Shown piece after piece: positions 22,060 to 34,089 of a stretch of DNA of 64,000 nt. Position 1 is the first letter of the stretch. The number at the start of each line of letters is the position of its first letter. A program made the position numbers and the translations under genes. Source of the DNA: Eucommia ulmoides (lineage: Eukaryota > Streptophyta > Magnoliopsida > Garryales > Eucommiaceae); the NCBI GenBank assembly GCA_016647705.1, contig CM028335.1, positions 6,774,579-6,838,578 of the forward strand, in the 5' to 3' direction. A model generated the notes under the pieces. The model saw only the letters and a list, made by a program, of their open reading frames with translations, ran no database searches and had not been told where the DNA came from.

Positions 22060-23403
22060 ATGTGTATTACTGTTAATTTTGCTTCTTCTAATAATCATTG
22101 TTCTGATCGTGAGGCTGATATAATTTGCAATGATGAGAATGCAGATAAGGCTATTGAGACGCTTATTACTCTTACATATGTTTTTAGAAAAAAGAATTTT
22201 AAACTAGAGCAAAAAATTGCAACTCTTGAAAATATGAAGTTTAGTACTGTCAAATCTCTCAAGAAAAAGAATTTGGACAAATATTTTGAAACTGTTGAGT
22301 TTAAAAATGCTTTATCTGAAATTTGTAAGTTGTGTGATAAAATTGAGTCTCTTGAGGATAAGACTGAGGTTTTGAAAAATGATTTTTATAATCTTCAACA
22401 GAATGAATTTAAAAGAAAAAATCTTAAAACCTTGAATGAGGCCTTGAATATTGAATTGGACAATACAAGGTGTGAGCTTGATAGAGCTCGTGTGAAAATC
22501 CATTCTATTGAAAATGAGTGCCGAATTCTTAAGAATGATCTTGAATTTATGCATAAAAAGAATTTTGGTCTATAGGTAAACGTTAGCACCAATGAACGGT
22601 TACTTGAAAAAACTCAAAAGGAGCTTAAAGAAGTAATGGATAAATTCAAGGATGTTGAGAGTACTAAATCTATTGAAAAAACAATAGTTACTAAAACTGC
22701 TTCTCAAAATCGCAGACAGTATTATGCTCCCGTAAGAAACACTGACTATTTGAAGAGGCATGCGAATAGTATTAAGTGTTTTTATTGTGGTAAATTTGGT
22801 CATTATGAAGACTCTTGTTATTTATTACATGGTTACCCTGTCGGATCCAGAAATAACTGGATACCAAAAAGAGAAAATTTTGGTGCAGGTACAAATCAGA
22901 GATTTAGACAAAGATATAATGAATACTACGTCCCGACAAGAAAATTTGAACAGACAAGAAAGTACAATGAATATGCCCTGCCAAAGAGGGAACTAAGGTT
23001 CAATGTACCTAATAAGAAGTATCAGCACATGTCAAATACAAGAGTACATAAGCAACAAACTCAATATAAGAGAACTGACAAAGCTTATTCACAACAAACG
23101 ACAAGATACCAGTACAAGAAAAAGTTCATTTACAAATTTGTGCCAAAGCAGCATGAAGCACCAAACAAAGGTAAAGAAGTTCTTATTGAATCAGTTCAAA
23201 GAATTGCTATTCTTAAGAAGGAAGAAGTTAATGTGAAAAATCAAGCATTGGTGGAGTCCAAGGATACCAAGTCAAAAATTAGTAATCCACCAAAGGTACA
23301 CACACTACTTGCTCCCAAAGATGATCCAGGCATGTCAAAAAAATTTAAGTTTAAGTTTATTAATTTTGTTAGGGAGATTGAACTTGTTCATTTTAAAATT
23401 TAG
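22060..23403 (+). pseudogene. gag: element 1 gag-like ORF with coiled coil and CCHC zinc knuckle
   Basis: A 448-codon frame broken by one TAG at 22,573-22,575, most simply a former CAG. The first ~170 residues are heptad-rich and charged (KNFKLEQKIATLE, KTEVLKNDFYNLQQNEFK), a predicted coiled coil. After the stop comes a basic linker and a retroviral-type zinc knuckle, CFYCGKFGHYEDSC (C-x2-C-x4-H-x4-C), near 22,780-22,825, then a Tyr/Arg/Lys-rich basic tail that probably binds RNA. The N-terminal UBN2-type gag domain seen in element 2 is missing. Its likely role was particle and RNA binding for the element. The start ATG at 22,060 is the first in frame after the PBS. Confidence 0.75.
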
Positions 23404-23539
23404 ATGTTTGCAATACATGTGTGCGTGTGTGTATTTAAATGTGTGAGTAATTAAATTTTTTATAAAATATATGTAGATCAAAATAAGAGGTAAAAATTGA
23501 GCTAAGTTGATCAAATTAGGTTTAAATGCACAAAATCAA

Positions 23540-23735
23540 ACAGCTCAGAATGAGCAGTCGACTCATGAGTCGAGCGATAGTAGCAGATTGGAATATCGAG
23601 AGACGCTTTGTATTCATCTGTCAACCGCCTATAAGATGGCTGTCAACCGACTATTATGAGATATAAATACCCTGACTTGTTTATTTTATTTCATCCAAAA
23701 CTAAAAAAAAAAAAAAAAACATTCTCTAAAACCCT
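23540..23735 (+). promoter_or_regulatory. candidate internal promoter upstream of ORF2 (element 1)
   Basis: Between gag and ORF2 lie GTCGAC/GTCAACCG words (GCAGTCGACTCATGAGTCGA near 23,555; GTCAACCGCC; GTCAACCGAC) like those of the LTR U3, then TATAAATA at 23,662-23,669 and an A17 tract. ORF2 starts about 270 bp downstream of the TATA-like word. Function is inferred, not shown. Confidence 0.4.
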
Positions 23736-23941
23736 TCATCTCCGAAGTTCATTCAAGCATAAACCTCACGAAATCAATTCGTTTCAACTTGGATTGTATA
23801 AGGCTTGGATCTAAGTGTTGGAGGCTCATTACTCGCGAAAGTAAAGGTTGGTTTTCTCTAAATTCTATGGTTTCAGTTGGATCTTGATTTAGGTTTAATC
23901 TCTTGAGATATTTCGGTTGAGTTATTTTAGATTTGTGAAAA

Positions 23942-25231
23942 ATGCCTAGAATCAAGAATCGTGCTAATAGGGCTACATTTGACAATATATTTTTTCGAAA
24001 GGAAGAGGATGAGAAAAAATATAATGAAGGGTTTGTCAACCGAAATGTTTTAGATTGCAAACCTATAGATTTTGTTAGTTTAAAAGAGAAAAATATTGAT
24101 ATTGAATGATATTTTAGGAACTTGGGGTGGGTCGATTTTGTCACCCAGAGGAATGAGTGGATGTTGGTATGGGTGAAAATGTTCTACAACAATCTCACTT
24201 ACAATAATATTACAATTTTATCCTACGTTAAAGGAAAAGAAATCCGATTTGATAGGGGGTTATTATGTGATATTTTGGAAATACCGAGAGGAAATGTAGT
24301 TCTGTACAATACTCCTCACTGGATTTTGATAAATTTCAATAGAATGGCAATTGCTGAGAAATTTGATTTAGAGGGAGATAAAGCAGGATCATTATCTATT
24401 GAGCATCGATTCCTTCATTTGGCGCTAACCTATTCGGTTGTGCCTAGAGGGGGAAGTCATACTAATGTAAATGACTTTGATCTTTATTTGATGAATGGGA
24501 TTGTTGAAAGGAGAAAAATGGATTTAGCTCATATCATGATGGATCACATGAAGTATCATGTTCAGAAACTCTCTGGAGTACTACCCTATGTTGATGCACT
24601 CCAAAGGTTGTTTGATCACTTTGGAGTTGAAATTGATCTTGATGAGCAAATATTCATGACAATTACACACGGATGGATCAATATGGGAAATGTTTCATTA
24701 ATGGGATATGAGTACAGAGGAAATAGATGAGTAAAGAAGAGGAATCAGAAAAGGCAGAGAATGCAGGCTGTGGGCGAGGAAGAAGATAATGAAGAAGAAA
24801 TGAGCATAGATCAGAAGATAAATTTTCTCCATGATTAGATTGATGATCTAAGGATACATGTGGATTTAATGGATGGTCGGATGACTAGGCTATAAAATAA
24901 AATGGTTCAAATGAATATAAACATGGAAGCTGGATTTGGGAAAATCACAGGGAATTTGGAACAAATGTTTCAGTTTATACAGTCATCTCATCACAGATAC
25001 CAACAGCAGTACAGTGCTCAGCCACACTTTACAGGACATCCTATGTTTGGAGCACAGTAATCCTTTGGAGGACCAACCGTAGCAGGGCCATCTGGAGTAG
25101 GACCGTCAATGCCGTTTTATCACCAAATGACTCTAGGACCAATTGTTCAGCCAGGAGTTCCGTATCCTCAGTAGCCAACTACTAGTCCGATGTGACTTTA
25201 TTATCACTTTTCTGGACAGAGCCCTCACTAG
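23942..25231 (+). pseudogene. element 1 second ORF (putative plant transposon-protein type), decayed
   Basis: From the ATG at 23,942 (MPRIKNRANRATF) one frame runs 429 codons to a TAG at 25,229. It is interrupted by in-frame stops at 24,107, 24,728 and several further on, most readable as CGA to TGA, CAG to TAG or CAA to TAA. The central part (EWMLVWVKMFYNNL, RFDRGLLCDILEIP, YSVVPRGGSHTN, DLAHIMMDHMKYH) resembles the uncharacterised plant transposon-protein domain found in many plant retroelement ORFs. The tail is acidic, then a Gln/Pro/Gly-rich stretch (HHRYQQQYSAQPHFTGHP). It occupies the place of pol. Molecular function unknown; domain assignment is from memory of the family and should be checked. 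Confidence 0.6.
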
Positions 25232-25525
25232 ACCTTTTTTTTTTAATTTAATTTTGTTATTCAGACAAGTTCCACATTTACTATTTTGGTTTGTAATAGC
25301 TAATTTAGGATTGTGGTGAAACTTGATTTCTAGTGTATGAATTTTGATGGATTAACTAGACTTGATCTACTTAGTTAAATTTTCTATCTCTAATGATGAT
25401 CCACATGGTATTTGTTGAAAATAATCTTAATACATAAAATTGATATTATGAATTAATTCAATGTGTTTGCCTAGAGTAGAATTATTGTGTGTTCCCCCCT
25501 CCCTAAATTGTGTTTTTGAGATGAC

Positions 25526-25733
25526 AAAGGGGAAGAATTAATTGATGTTTTATTGAATGTCTTAAGAGGGAGTTTATTTTTATATTTGTGCTTTATTGAT
25601 CATTTTTTTAATATCTTCATTCTTATGCTTAAATAAGTTATAAAATGCATCCTTGGATTCAGGGGGAGCGTGGTTATATTATTATTTTAAAGAAAATATC
25701 AAAGTTAATTGTCATCATAAAAAAGGAGGAGAT
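25526..25733 (+). other. element 1 polypurine tracts before the 3' LTR
   Basis: Three purine-rich words precede the LTR: AAAGGGGAAG (25,526-25,535), AGGGGGAG (25,661-25,668) and the LTR-adjacent AAAAAAGGAGGAGA (25,719-25,732). The same three, in the same order, occur in element 2. The LTR-adjacent one is the likely plus-strand primer. Confidence 0.6.
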
Positions 25734-25746
25734 TATTGATCCTAAG

Positions 25747-28475
25747 TGTCACACCCCACCCCAGACTCCGGTCACCCTGGGGCCGGCGTGACGTCGACAT
25801 GACGTCACCTAACTGACTAGACAACCACAATAATGATAATATACAAACAAATGATATGTACAACATATACATAATTCCAACTGATAGGGACACACTGTCC
25901 AAAATATAAGAATAACCACAATTCGAATCCCATGAATCTCACTTAGATTCATCTCTGACACCTCGCCTTAAAATTTCTCTCAAATGACTCCATCGCATGA
26001 CCCGCATAACTCTATCTAGCGCCAGTAGGAGACTGACCGACTCCTAACTGTTTTACCTGCGAGTGTATTGCCTTCTTAGTAAAAACTATTTTGTAATAAT
26101 AAATCATTCTACAACATCTAAATGGATCAAGCATAAGTATATAAACAACGCGTACTAGTAAAGTTCTCCATAATATAAGCAGTGGAAATAAATCCATAAG
26201 TATAAGTTTTATCCAAGTCCATCTAATATAAATTCATACCAATCACTAGAGTAAATAATAAATTACCCAATATAAGTAAAACACCATATCTCAAACACAT
26301 ATCTCAAACACACACCTCAAACACACACATTGGTCAGTCCTAGTTATTGTTTTAACCTCACGATTGGGAGTTTGCAACGGTACCGTACCATCCGTAGGAT
26401 ATGCCTTCCTACGAACACCCATCACTCCGCCGAAGCGGATAATCACTGCGCAGTATAAACGTCTAACATCACTCCGCCGAAGCAGATAAACATCACTCCA
26501 CCGAAGCGGATAACCTCACTCTACCGAAATAGATAAATACTATGGCATCGTCAAATCAAATATGGCATTATCGAATCACAACTCAATAAATATCGTCTAC
26601 TCAACCTCGTCAAATTACCACGTCTATCTCTTTTCCTTAAAACCAACTTTTAAATCCAAAAATCATATTTAACACTTTCTTTTAAAGAAAACGTTTGATT
26701 TTATCAAAACCACTTTTTTCACCCTTTATTTTTAGAAAACCAGGCATTTTTAGAAGAACAGATGTTTTCTATTTTCTTTTAAAAAAAACACCGATTGATT
26801 TCACCAAATCTCACAAAAATTCATTCAACTTCATTTCGAAAACCACCGAAATCTTCCGAAAATTCAGTTTTCCATCTTACCCAAATCCGGCTTGATCCAT
26901 ACCATTTATAAATTCATACAGTTTCAATAAATACATATTTCATCATATATATACATAGAAAAATAATTTGGCAAGAAGACAGTACACTCACCTCGTTATC
27001 CGCTCCCCAAAACCTTCACTGACCATACTATATCGGGACACTGGTGCCTGCGAACCTAATAGTAACAGAATCTAAATTAATATCTTATCTAAAACATCCT
27101 AATCCTACAATGCAGACCATATATTTCAAATCGTTACTATTTTATGTACCACATAATTAAAAGTAATTAAAAGTAATTAAAAGTGATTAGTCGTTACAAA
27201 ATTATTACAATTTTAGGATTTGTAACGCTAGATAAAATTTAATTTCATGAAAATTATTCATCGATTGAAATTTCACCTGTTTCCAAATCGTTTGGCGACC
27301 ACGTGATCGGTTTTAGATTTTCCTGCGGTGGTTTCTGCAAATTTCCCCTCTTTTTTTTTCTTTTTTTTTTTTCCCCTTTTTTTCTTTCTCTTTTTTTTCC
27401 TTTTTCCGTTTTTTTTTTTTTTTTTTTTCGTTTCCTGCGTCTGTTTTCTGTTACTGTTTGTTGTTCCCCGCAGCCGTCGGTCCCTTCCATTCCTCCCTGC
27501 CACTGTCCGCCGGCCAACCCACAACCTACCACCCACCTACAATCGCAGCAGTACACCCACAGTACTTATGCCGAGACAACCACACACCCACACACACATA
27601 CCCACTTCCTCTCTCTCTAACTCTCCGGCGACAACTCCGGCGATCTACACACGGATCACCCACATATACACCACCGTTCACATACCCACAACCTAATACA
27701 TACATACCCACACCCAGTAGAGCCACACATGCACTGCTCTCTCTCTCTCTAAACATACCGCCGGTAATCATCCGGCGACGCCCATACAACCCCCTCTATC
27801 CATGCCATGCCCACACAACATGACCACCCACACACGCATCATCACCGTATGAAGAGCCACACACCGCCGGAACCAACGGATACCCACTACCTACCGTTAT
27901 CGTTGGACAAAAACCGAAACCCACCGCCGACGCTTTCTCTCTCTCACTAACTCTCATTCACCGCCGGCCACCCTACACCGGTCACAAACGCTCACCACTG
28001 ACCGACCACACACTCCGCCGACCCAACAACTCAGCCTCCGTCTCTCTCTCTCTACCGTTTCTCTGTTTTTTTTTCCCCTTTCTTAATTTCTCCCCGGCGA
28101 TGAGTTGTAAGCATGTATATGTATGCATGATATTAGTGGTGTGAACTTCAGCCCCTTAATGCCACGTCGATTGGATCTAGTTCCTTCTCATTTCTTCTTT
28201 TTTTTCTTCTTTTTTTCCTTCCCTATTTTGATCTCGGCAGTTTGTATATATATAGATATATATATATAATAAATTTTTTTCCTAATTACATTTTCCTCCC
28301 CTAACTTCCTTTAGGGTGTTATTTAAGCCCTATTTAACCTTTAATATTCTTAAAATTATCAATTTACCCCTAACTTTTTAATTTTTATTTTCATGAACAA
28401 AAAATTTACCCCGAATTTTCTAAGACTTTAAAATGCGACTATTAATGACGCACGTACTATGATTTGGGCCTTACA
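25747..28475 (+). mobile_element. solo-LTR-like element (TGTCACACC family), 2,729 bp
   Basis: Starts TGTCACACCCCACCCC and ends GGGCCTTACA (TG...CA). It is flanked by a perfect 5 bp duplication CTAAG (25,742-25,746 and 28,476-28,480), which falls in the 3' LTR of element 1. The interior is noncoding: short tandem repeats near 26,410-26,545, a T/C-rich stretch (27,345-27,430), a C-rich CCGCC/CACACCC region (27,460-28,060) whose open frames look spurious, and an AT box at 28,243-28,268. A related element starts at 47,314. No gag or pol, so a solo LTR or a coding-free derivative. Confidence 0.75.
26410..26545 (+). repeat. short tandem repeats inside the TGTCACACC element
   Basis: CATCACTCCGCCGAAGCGGATAA-type units repeated four to five times with substitutions and a spacer. 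Confidence 0.75.
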
Positions 28476-30759
28476 CTAAGATTTTGATGGACAATTAAAT
28501 GTTGATATTTTTTGTGGGACTAACGATTTGTTTAAGTGTTTCAGTTTATTAATTCCAAATGATGAAGATATGATGATAAAGATGATGAAGGATTAAGAGG
28601 TTGAAGAATTTGAAGAACTTAGGAAAAACAACTCAGGTTTAAATTTCAACTCTTAATGTCTCAATTAGGATCACACACGACAGAAAAATATTTTTAAATA
28701 ATTTTGATAAATATGTGTGTTTTTAATAAGATCCTAGTTAGCTGAATAATTTGCTCTTATGTGTAATTGAAAAAGAAATATTTATAATTGATTAAAATTG
28801 GATTTAAGTATTTAGTGTAGCTAATTAATAAATGAAATTAGTTAAAGGAGCGAAAATGTAAATGAGAATGAATTAAACACGAGTTTGGAAAAGAGATTCA
28901 GTATCCTTAAGTCGACTGGACAAAATAGGTGAACTCTCTGTATCTCTCAGTCGACAGGTAAGTCGACCTGTACTTGAGAATGAATTCTCTGAATCTCTAA
29001 GTCGACAGGTAAGTTGACCGGTGAAGAGAAATAGAACTCTCTGAATCTCTAAGTCGACAGATAGGTCGACTGATGACAACAGAAGTCTTGGCTTCGCTAC
29101 ATCCTAAATTGAGTGGTCAACTACTTATCTTAGTTGATCAACTGGTGTGTCAGTTTCAGGATATTGTGAAATTCTGAATTTATATCTGAAAGTAGTCGAT
29201 TTTTGGTTGGGATTTATGAGAGATTTTAGGGATTTTATGTTAATTAAGATATGCTACACCTATTATTTAATTCCTATTGATTTGGTTCATTAAGTTTAAA
29301 TGTTTCTCAATTTGGTACATAAAATTGTTTTTATTCTATTTAATTAAGATTGAGAAATATTTGGGGGACGTAATTAAGAGATTTAAAAGCTATAATTAAA
29401 TGAATTAAATCAAAATAAAATCATAATGATATAAGGGGTCTAAGAGAGTAATTAAGTGTCATAATAAATGAGAACTAATCATTAGAAAGCTGTTTCTAAT
29501 CCCATATATATAGATCTACGTTTTTCATATCATTAAGAAAGATTAGGAGATCAAGAGATCATATTGAGATTTTCTAAGAGAAATCATACTGAGTTTTTCT
29601 AAGAGATATTCATGATAATCATTGCTGCTACCGAATTTGAAGTAAAATCACTCTAATTATTTTTCGGTGGATTCCGAGTTAGATCTTTCTAAATTACTTT
29701 CTATATTATATTGCTTGATTTATTCTTGGAAGTTGATCTTTAGAAATTGTTTTCTGATTTTTTATTGAAAAAATATTTTATAAATAATTTCTTGAATCTG
29801 ATTACGTCCTCAATAACATGCTACCCATTTTTTTTGTTTTAAAATCAGATTTTGAGTTTCTCACATTTCTATCACTAGTTTTGGGATATTAATTAAGTTT
29901 TAATTTATCTAGGATGGTAGAAGCTCTGAGTGAGAAAAATCATTTATCAATTTTTAATTGGTAAGTTGAGTGACGAATTAAATACTATTGGAGATATTTA
30001 ATTTAAGAGTAATTAGGTTTCAGTCTCTTTTGTAAAGAGATTGAGGTAGTAATTCTTCCTGAATTAAATTGATTTGTGAGTGAATTTGTAAAGGTTCAAT
30101 CCTTACCAGGTAAAATGATATTTGGAGTGTTTTATGAGGTTTTGATTCTTTAGCCTTTGTGTTAAAAAGAATTAAGTTATTCTTGCGCTTGTAAAAAATA
30201 GAGGTTATTTCTTAGCCTATGAAAAAGAAATTTTGTAAAGGTTGATTCTAAGCCTATAAAAGAATCTTTATGAGGGTTTGGTTCATACCTTTAAAAGAAT
30301 CTTGAGTTTAGTGGGTGCGACTCTACGTGGGGTTCGAAGGACTATATTAGCCAAGAGTAGCTTGGTAAACTAGTATAAATTTCTAGTGTGTTGCAATCTT
30401 TTATTTGTTTATTTTTGTTATTTGGTGTGCATCTAGTTGATTTTATAATTCCGCTGTGATATAAAAATAATAATTAATTTAAGATTAAAATTAATTATTT
30501 GATTTATTAAAGTATTTTCTCTCTTATATTTTTAATTACTCAATTCACCCTCCCTCTTGGGTATTCCACTGGGCCAACAAAGATATTTCGACTCACCGTT
30601 AATTGCACTTTCTAGATTGTCAAAAAATGACTTAGAAATGATGTAGTTGGATGGGGAAGAATAATAAACAAAAAATGAACCTCTTAGAAAGCAATGGAAA
30701 TAAATTACGACGTCATCGAAACAGATCAGTTGACCAATTTATGGAGTGTTTTCAACTTA

Positions 30760-33710
30760 ATTTATGCAAAAAAAAAATTATTGGACTTATTTAAAATACT
30801 GATATACCATCGTTAAATAACTCAAAGTTGTAAAAAAAAAAAAAGGGATTGTCTTGTATATTATAAAAATTTAAGGTCTGAACGGATAATTGATATTTTT
30901 GATAAATTAATTTTGTATTGTTATGGGGTTGTAATATAAAATAATTATTGTTATTCTCTAGTCCATTTTTAGTGTTTTAATTTTTATTACGTAGTGTTAC
31001 AAAAAATATGTGGTTCATTTTCGTTATAGATATGTTATCTTTTGTTAAGTCAAAGTTTATTAAATAAAAAATACATAGTCATCCGACCAACTTTGACGAT
31101 TATTTAAAAATTATTCACTAATCCGTTTTTAGTTTTCTAAGTTTATCATGCAGTATACACGAACACAGTCCGTAAAAAAAAAAAAAAAAGGTTCATTTCT
31201 GCTATGGATATGTCATATTTTGTTAAGTCAAAGTTGCCAAAAAAATGCAACGCCGCCTAAACAACTCATCCTATCATTTTTGACAATTATTTCAAAATTA
31301 TTCATTACTCCATTTTTATTGTTCTAAGTTTTATTATGTAGTATTTTGGATATGCCATCTTTTGTTAAGTCAAAATTGCTAAAAAAAAAACTATATCGTC
31401 ATCTAAACAACTCATCCAACTAACTTTGACAATTATTTATAACTTATTTACTAGTTTGTTTTTAGTGTTCTAAATTTTATTACATAATTTTATGAACGTA
31501 ATTTATGTTAAAAAAATTTGCTACATTTTTGTTGCGGAATAACCATCTTCTGCTAACTCAAAGTTGTCCAAAAAAAATTTTATCGTCATTTAAAAAATTC
31601 ATCCGACCAACTTTTACGATTATTTAAAAATTATTCACTAGTTCGTTTTAAAAAATCAACACAAAGTCTATTGTATTAATGTAATTTAAAAATTGTACAA
31701 TTAATAAAATGACCTATTTCAAATTGATTTATATATAATTTATACAAATAAAATGACTTATACATTTTTTTAACCTATTTATATATAATTTATACAAATT
31801 ATATTGCATTTAAAAATATATAACTTCAAAAAAATTAGCAAATTAGTTATATAATAAATTGTGTGTAAAATACAAAATTATTATATATTACAACCCCATA
31901 AAAATACACAATTAATTTATCAAAAATATCAATTATTACAACCCAAAACAATACATAATTAATTATATATAATTTTATTATAAAATTGTTTAAAAAATTA
32001 TAATTATATATATATAATAAATTTTGATTCCGGCCCCCCAACCGAAATCATTATCATTAATTTTCAGTTTTTTTTAAAAAAAAATTACCATTTTTTAAAT
32101 AATCTCAAAAAAATTATATCCCTAATAATTAAAAAAAAATAAGAATAAATAAAATTTGAGAAAATAATTAGAAATCAAAATATTTAATTTGGTTAGTTGC
32201 CTCTGCAACATTTTTCAAATTGTAAAAAAATTCATCCAAAACAACTCATCCACTAACTTTAACGATTATTTAAAAATTATTCACTGTTACAGTTTTTTTT
32301 TGTTTTTTTGTTTTTTGTTTTTTTAGTGTTAGGAACACAGTCTATGTACACAAAAATTGAGTTCATTTTTGTTACGGATAGACCATCTTTTGTTAACTCA
32401 AAATTAACAAAAAAATTGCATCGTCATCAAAACAACTCATCCAACTAACTTTCACGATTTTTTAATAGTTATTCACTAGTCTATTTTTTCTTTTTTAAGT
32501 TTAATTATGTAGTCTTAGAAACACAGTTTCTTTATAAAAAAAAAAATTGGGTTCATTTTGGTTACAGATAGACCATCTTTTGTTAACTCAAAATTACCAA
32601 AAAAATTACATCGTCATCAGAACAACTTATCTGACCAACTTTGACAATTATTTAAATATTATTTATTAATCCGTTTTTAGTGTTCTAAGTTTTATTATGT
32701 AATATTACTAACGCAGTTTATGTACAATAAAAAATAGGTTTATCTCCGTTCCAAACAGATCATCTTTTGTTAACTCAAAATTGTCAAAAAATTGCATCGT
32801 CATCGAAATAGATCATCCGACCAACTTTGACGATTATTTAAAAATTAATCACTACTCTGTTTGTTTTTAGTAGCGTTAGGAACACAGTTTATGCACACAA
32901 AAAATGGATTCTTTTCTTTTACGAATAGACCATCTTTTGTTAACTTAAAGTTGTAAAGAAAAAAAAATACATCGTCAGCGAAACAACTCATCCAATTAAC
33001 TTTGACGATTATTTAAAAGTTATTCACTAGTCAATTTTGACTTTTTTAAGTTTTATTACGTAGTCTTAGGAACACAGTTTATTTTTCAAAAAATTGGGTT
33101 CATTTCTGTTACGAATATACCATCTTCTGTTAACTCAAAATTCTCAAAAAAACTGCATCGTTATTGAAACAACTCATTAAACCAACTTTGACGATTATTT
33201 AAAAATTATTCATTAGTCCATTTTTTGTTTTGTCAGTTATATTATGTAGTGTTATGGAGACAGTATATGTACAAAAAAATGGGATTATTTCTGTTACGGG
33301 TAGGTCATCTTCTGTTAACTCAAAGTGCCAAAAAAACTGAATCGTCATCGAAACAACTAATCGGACCAACTTTGACGATTATTTAAAAATTATTCACTAG
33401 TCCGTTTTTTGTTTTGTCAATTATATTATGTAGTATTATGAACACAATTTATGTACAAAAAAAATGGGGTTCTTTCTATTATGGGTAGGTCATCTTCTGT
33501 TAACTCAAAATTGCCAAAAAAACTGCATCGTTATAGAAACAACTCATCGGATCAACTTTAATGATTATGTAAAAATTATTCATTAGTCTATTTTTAGTAT
33601 TGTAGACTGCATTATAGTGTTTCGAACGTAATTTATGCACAAAAAAATTGATTTATTTAAATTACCGATATACCACTGTTAATTATCTAAAAGTTGCCGA
33701 AAACATTAAA
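30760..33710 (+). repeat. satellite-like tandem array, ~185 bp period, about 12 units
   Basis: Each unit contains ACCATCTTTTGTTAACTCAA, then AAAATTGC(C)..AAAAAA, TGCATCGTCATCGAAACAAC, TCATCCGACCAACTTTGACG, ATTATTTAAAAATTATTCAC, TAGTCCGTTTTTAGTG and TTATTATGTAGT. The GTTAACTCAA-type landmark occurs near 31,040, 31,215, 31,353, 31,555, 32,392, 32,577, 32,770, 32,938, 33,125, 33,312 and 33,495, with a weaker one near 33,675. The interval 31,650-32,220 is a different AT-rich insert. Noncoding. Confidence 0.8.
31650..32220. other. AT-rich interruption of the satellite array
   Basis: Lacks the satellite landmarks. Contains an ATTCCGG-type word at 32,026 recalling the palindromes at 17,522 and 18,243. 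No gene. Confidence 0.5.
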
Positions 33711-33873
33711 AATATACTACCCATTTTACATCAAATATTTTTTAAAAAAAAAGTTAAAATAGTGTCCAACAAAATAGTATAAAAAAATTGTGTATATATT
33801 ATTTTTATTACATATATATATATATATATATTATTTGATATATGTATAATATATATATATATATTGGATGGAT

Positions 33874-33901
33874 GGGGGTGGGGGTAGGGGGGTTGGGGGG
33901 G
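33874..33901 (+). repeat. G-quadruplex-forming tract
   Basis: Four G runs with one- to two-base loops: G5-T-G5-TA-G6-TT-G7. This fits the strict G3+N1-7 quadruplex pattern and follows an AT repeat. Confidence 0.85.
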
Positions 33902-33935
33902 AGAGGGTTTCCACAGTGACAGCCCCCAAATATAG

Positions 33936-34011
33936 AACTGGCCATGCCATGGCCAGTTTTACAAAAAAAAAAAAAAAATTAGTCAAGAAACCGGCTATGT
34001 CACAGCCGGTT
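33936..34011. repeat. pair of GC hairpins around an A16 tract
   Basis: AACTGGCCATG-C-CATGGCCAGTT (33,936-33,958) is a perfect palindrome with one central base. AACCGGCT-7 nt-AGCCGGTT (33,989-34,011) is a second perfect hairpin. An A-rich tract separates them. Confidence 0.85.
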
Positions 34012-34089
34012 AGACCCATTTTTGTAAATGAAAAAAAAAAGGGACCCCTTTTTGTAATTTCACATCTTATTAAACCCCATTACATAAAC

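Larger units (their letters stand above)
19795..30579 (+). mobile_element. Sirevirus-like Ty1/copia element 1, non-autonomous, with nested insertion
   Basis: Two ~2.1-2.2 kb LTRs (19,795-21,976 and 25,734-30,579, the latter split by a 2.73 kb insertion) flank a 3.76 kb internal region. AAGAT occurs on both sides (19,790-19,794 and 30,580-30,584) as a 5 bp target duplication. A PBS and a PPT are present. The interior encodes a gag-type zinc-knuckle protein and a second ORF but no protease, integrase or RT. LTRs, PBS and 3' noncoding region resemble those of element 2, so it belongs to the same lineage and would have depended on a pol-bearing relative. Several nonsense codons show that it is dead. 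Confidence 0.85.
25734..30579 (+). repeat. element 1, 3' LTR, interrupted
   Basis: Thirteen bases (25,734-25,746) lie left and about 2.1 kb (28,481-30,579) right of the nested insertion. Apart from that interruption it follows the 5' LTR throughout and ends CACTGGGCCAACA. Confidence 0.85.

Noticed and set aside
27254-27823. Several 87-122 codon frames on both strands (Lys/Arg-rich, His/Pro/Thr-rich)
   Set aside because: They translate T/C-rich and CCACACAC-like low-complexity DNA inside the 2.73 kb LTR-like element, overlap on both strands and match no known domain.
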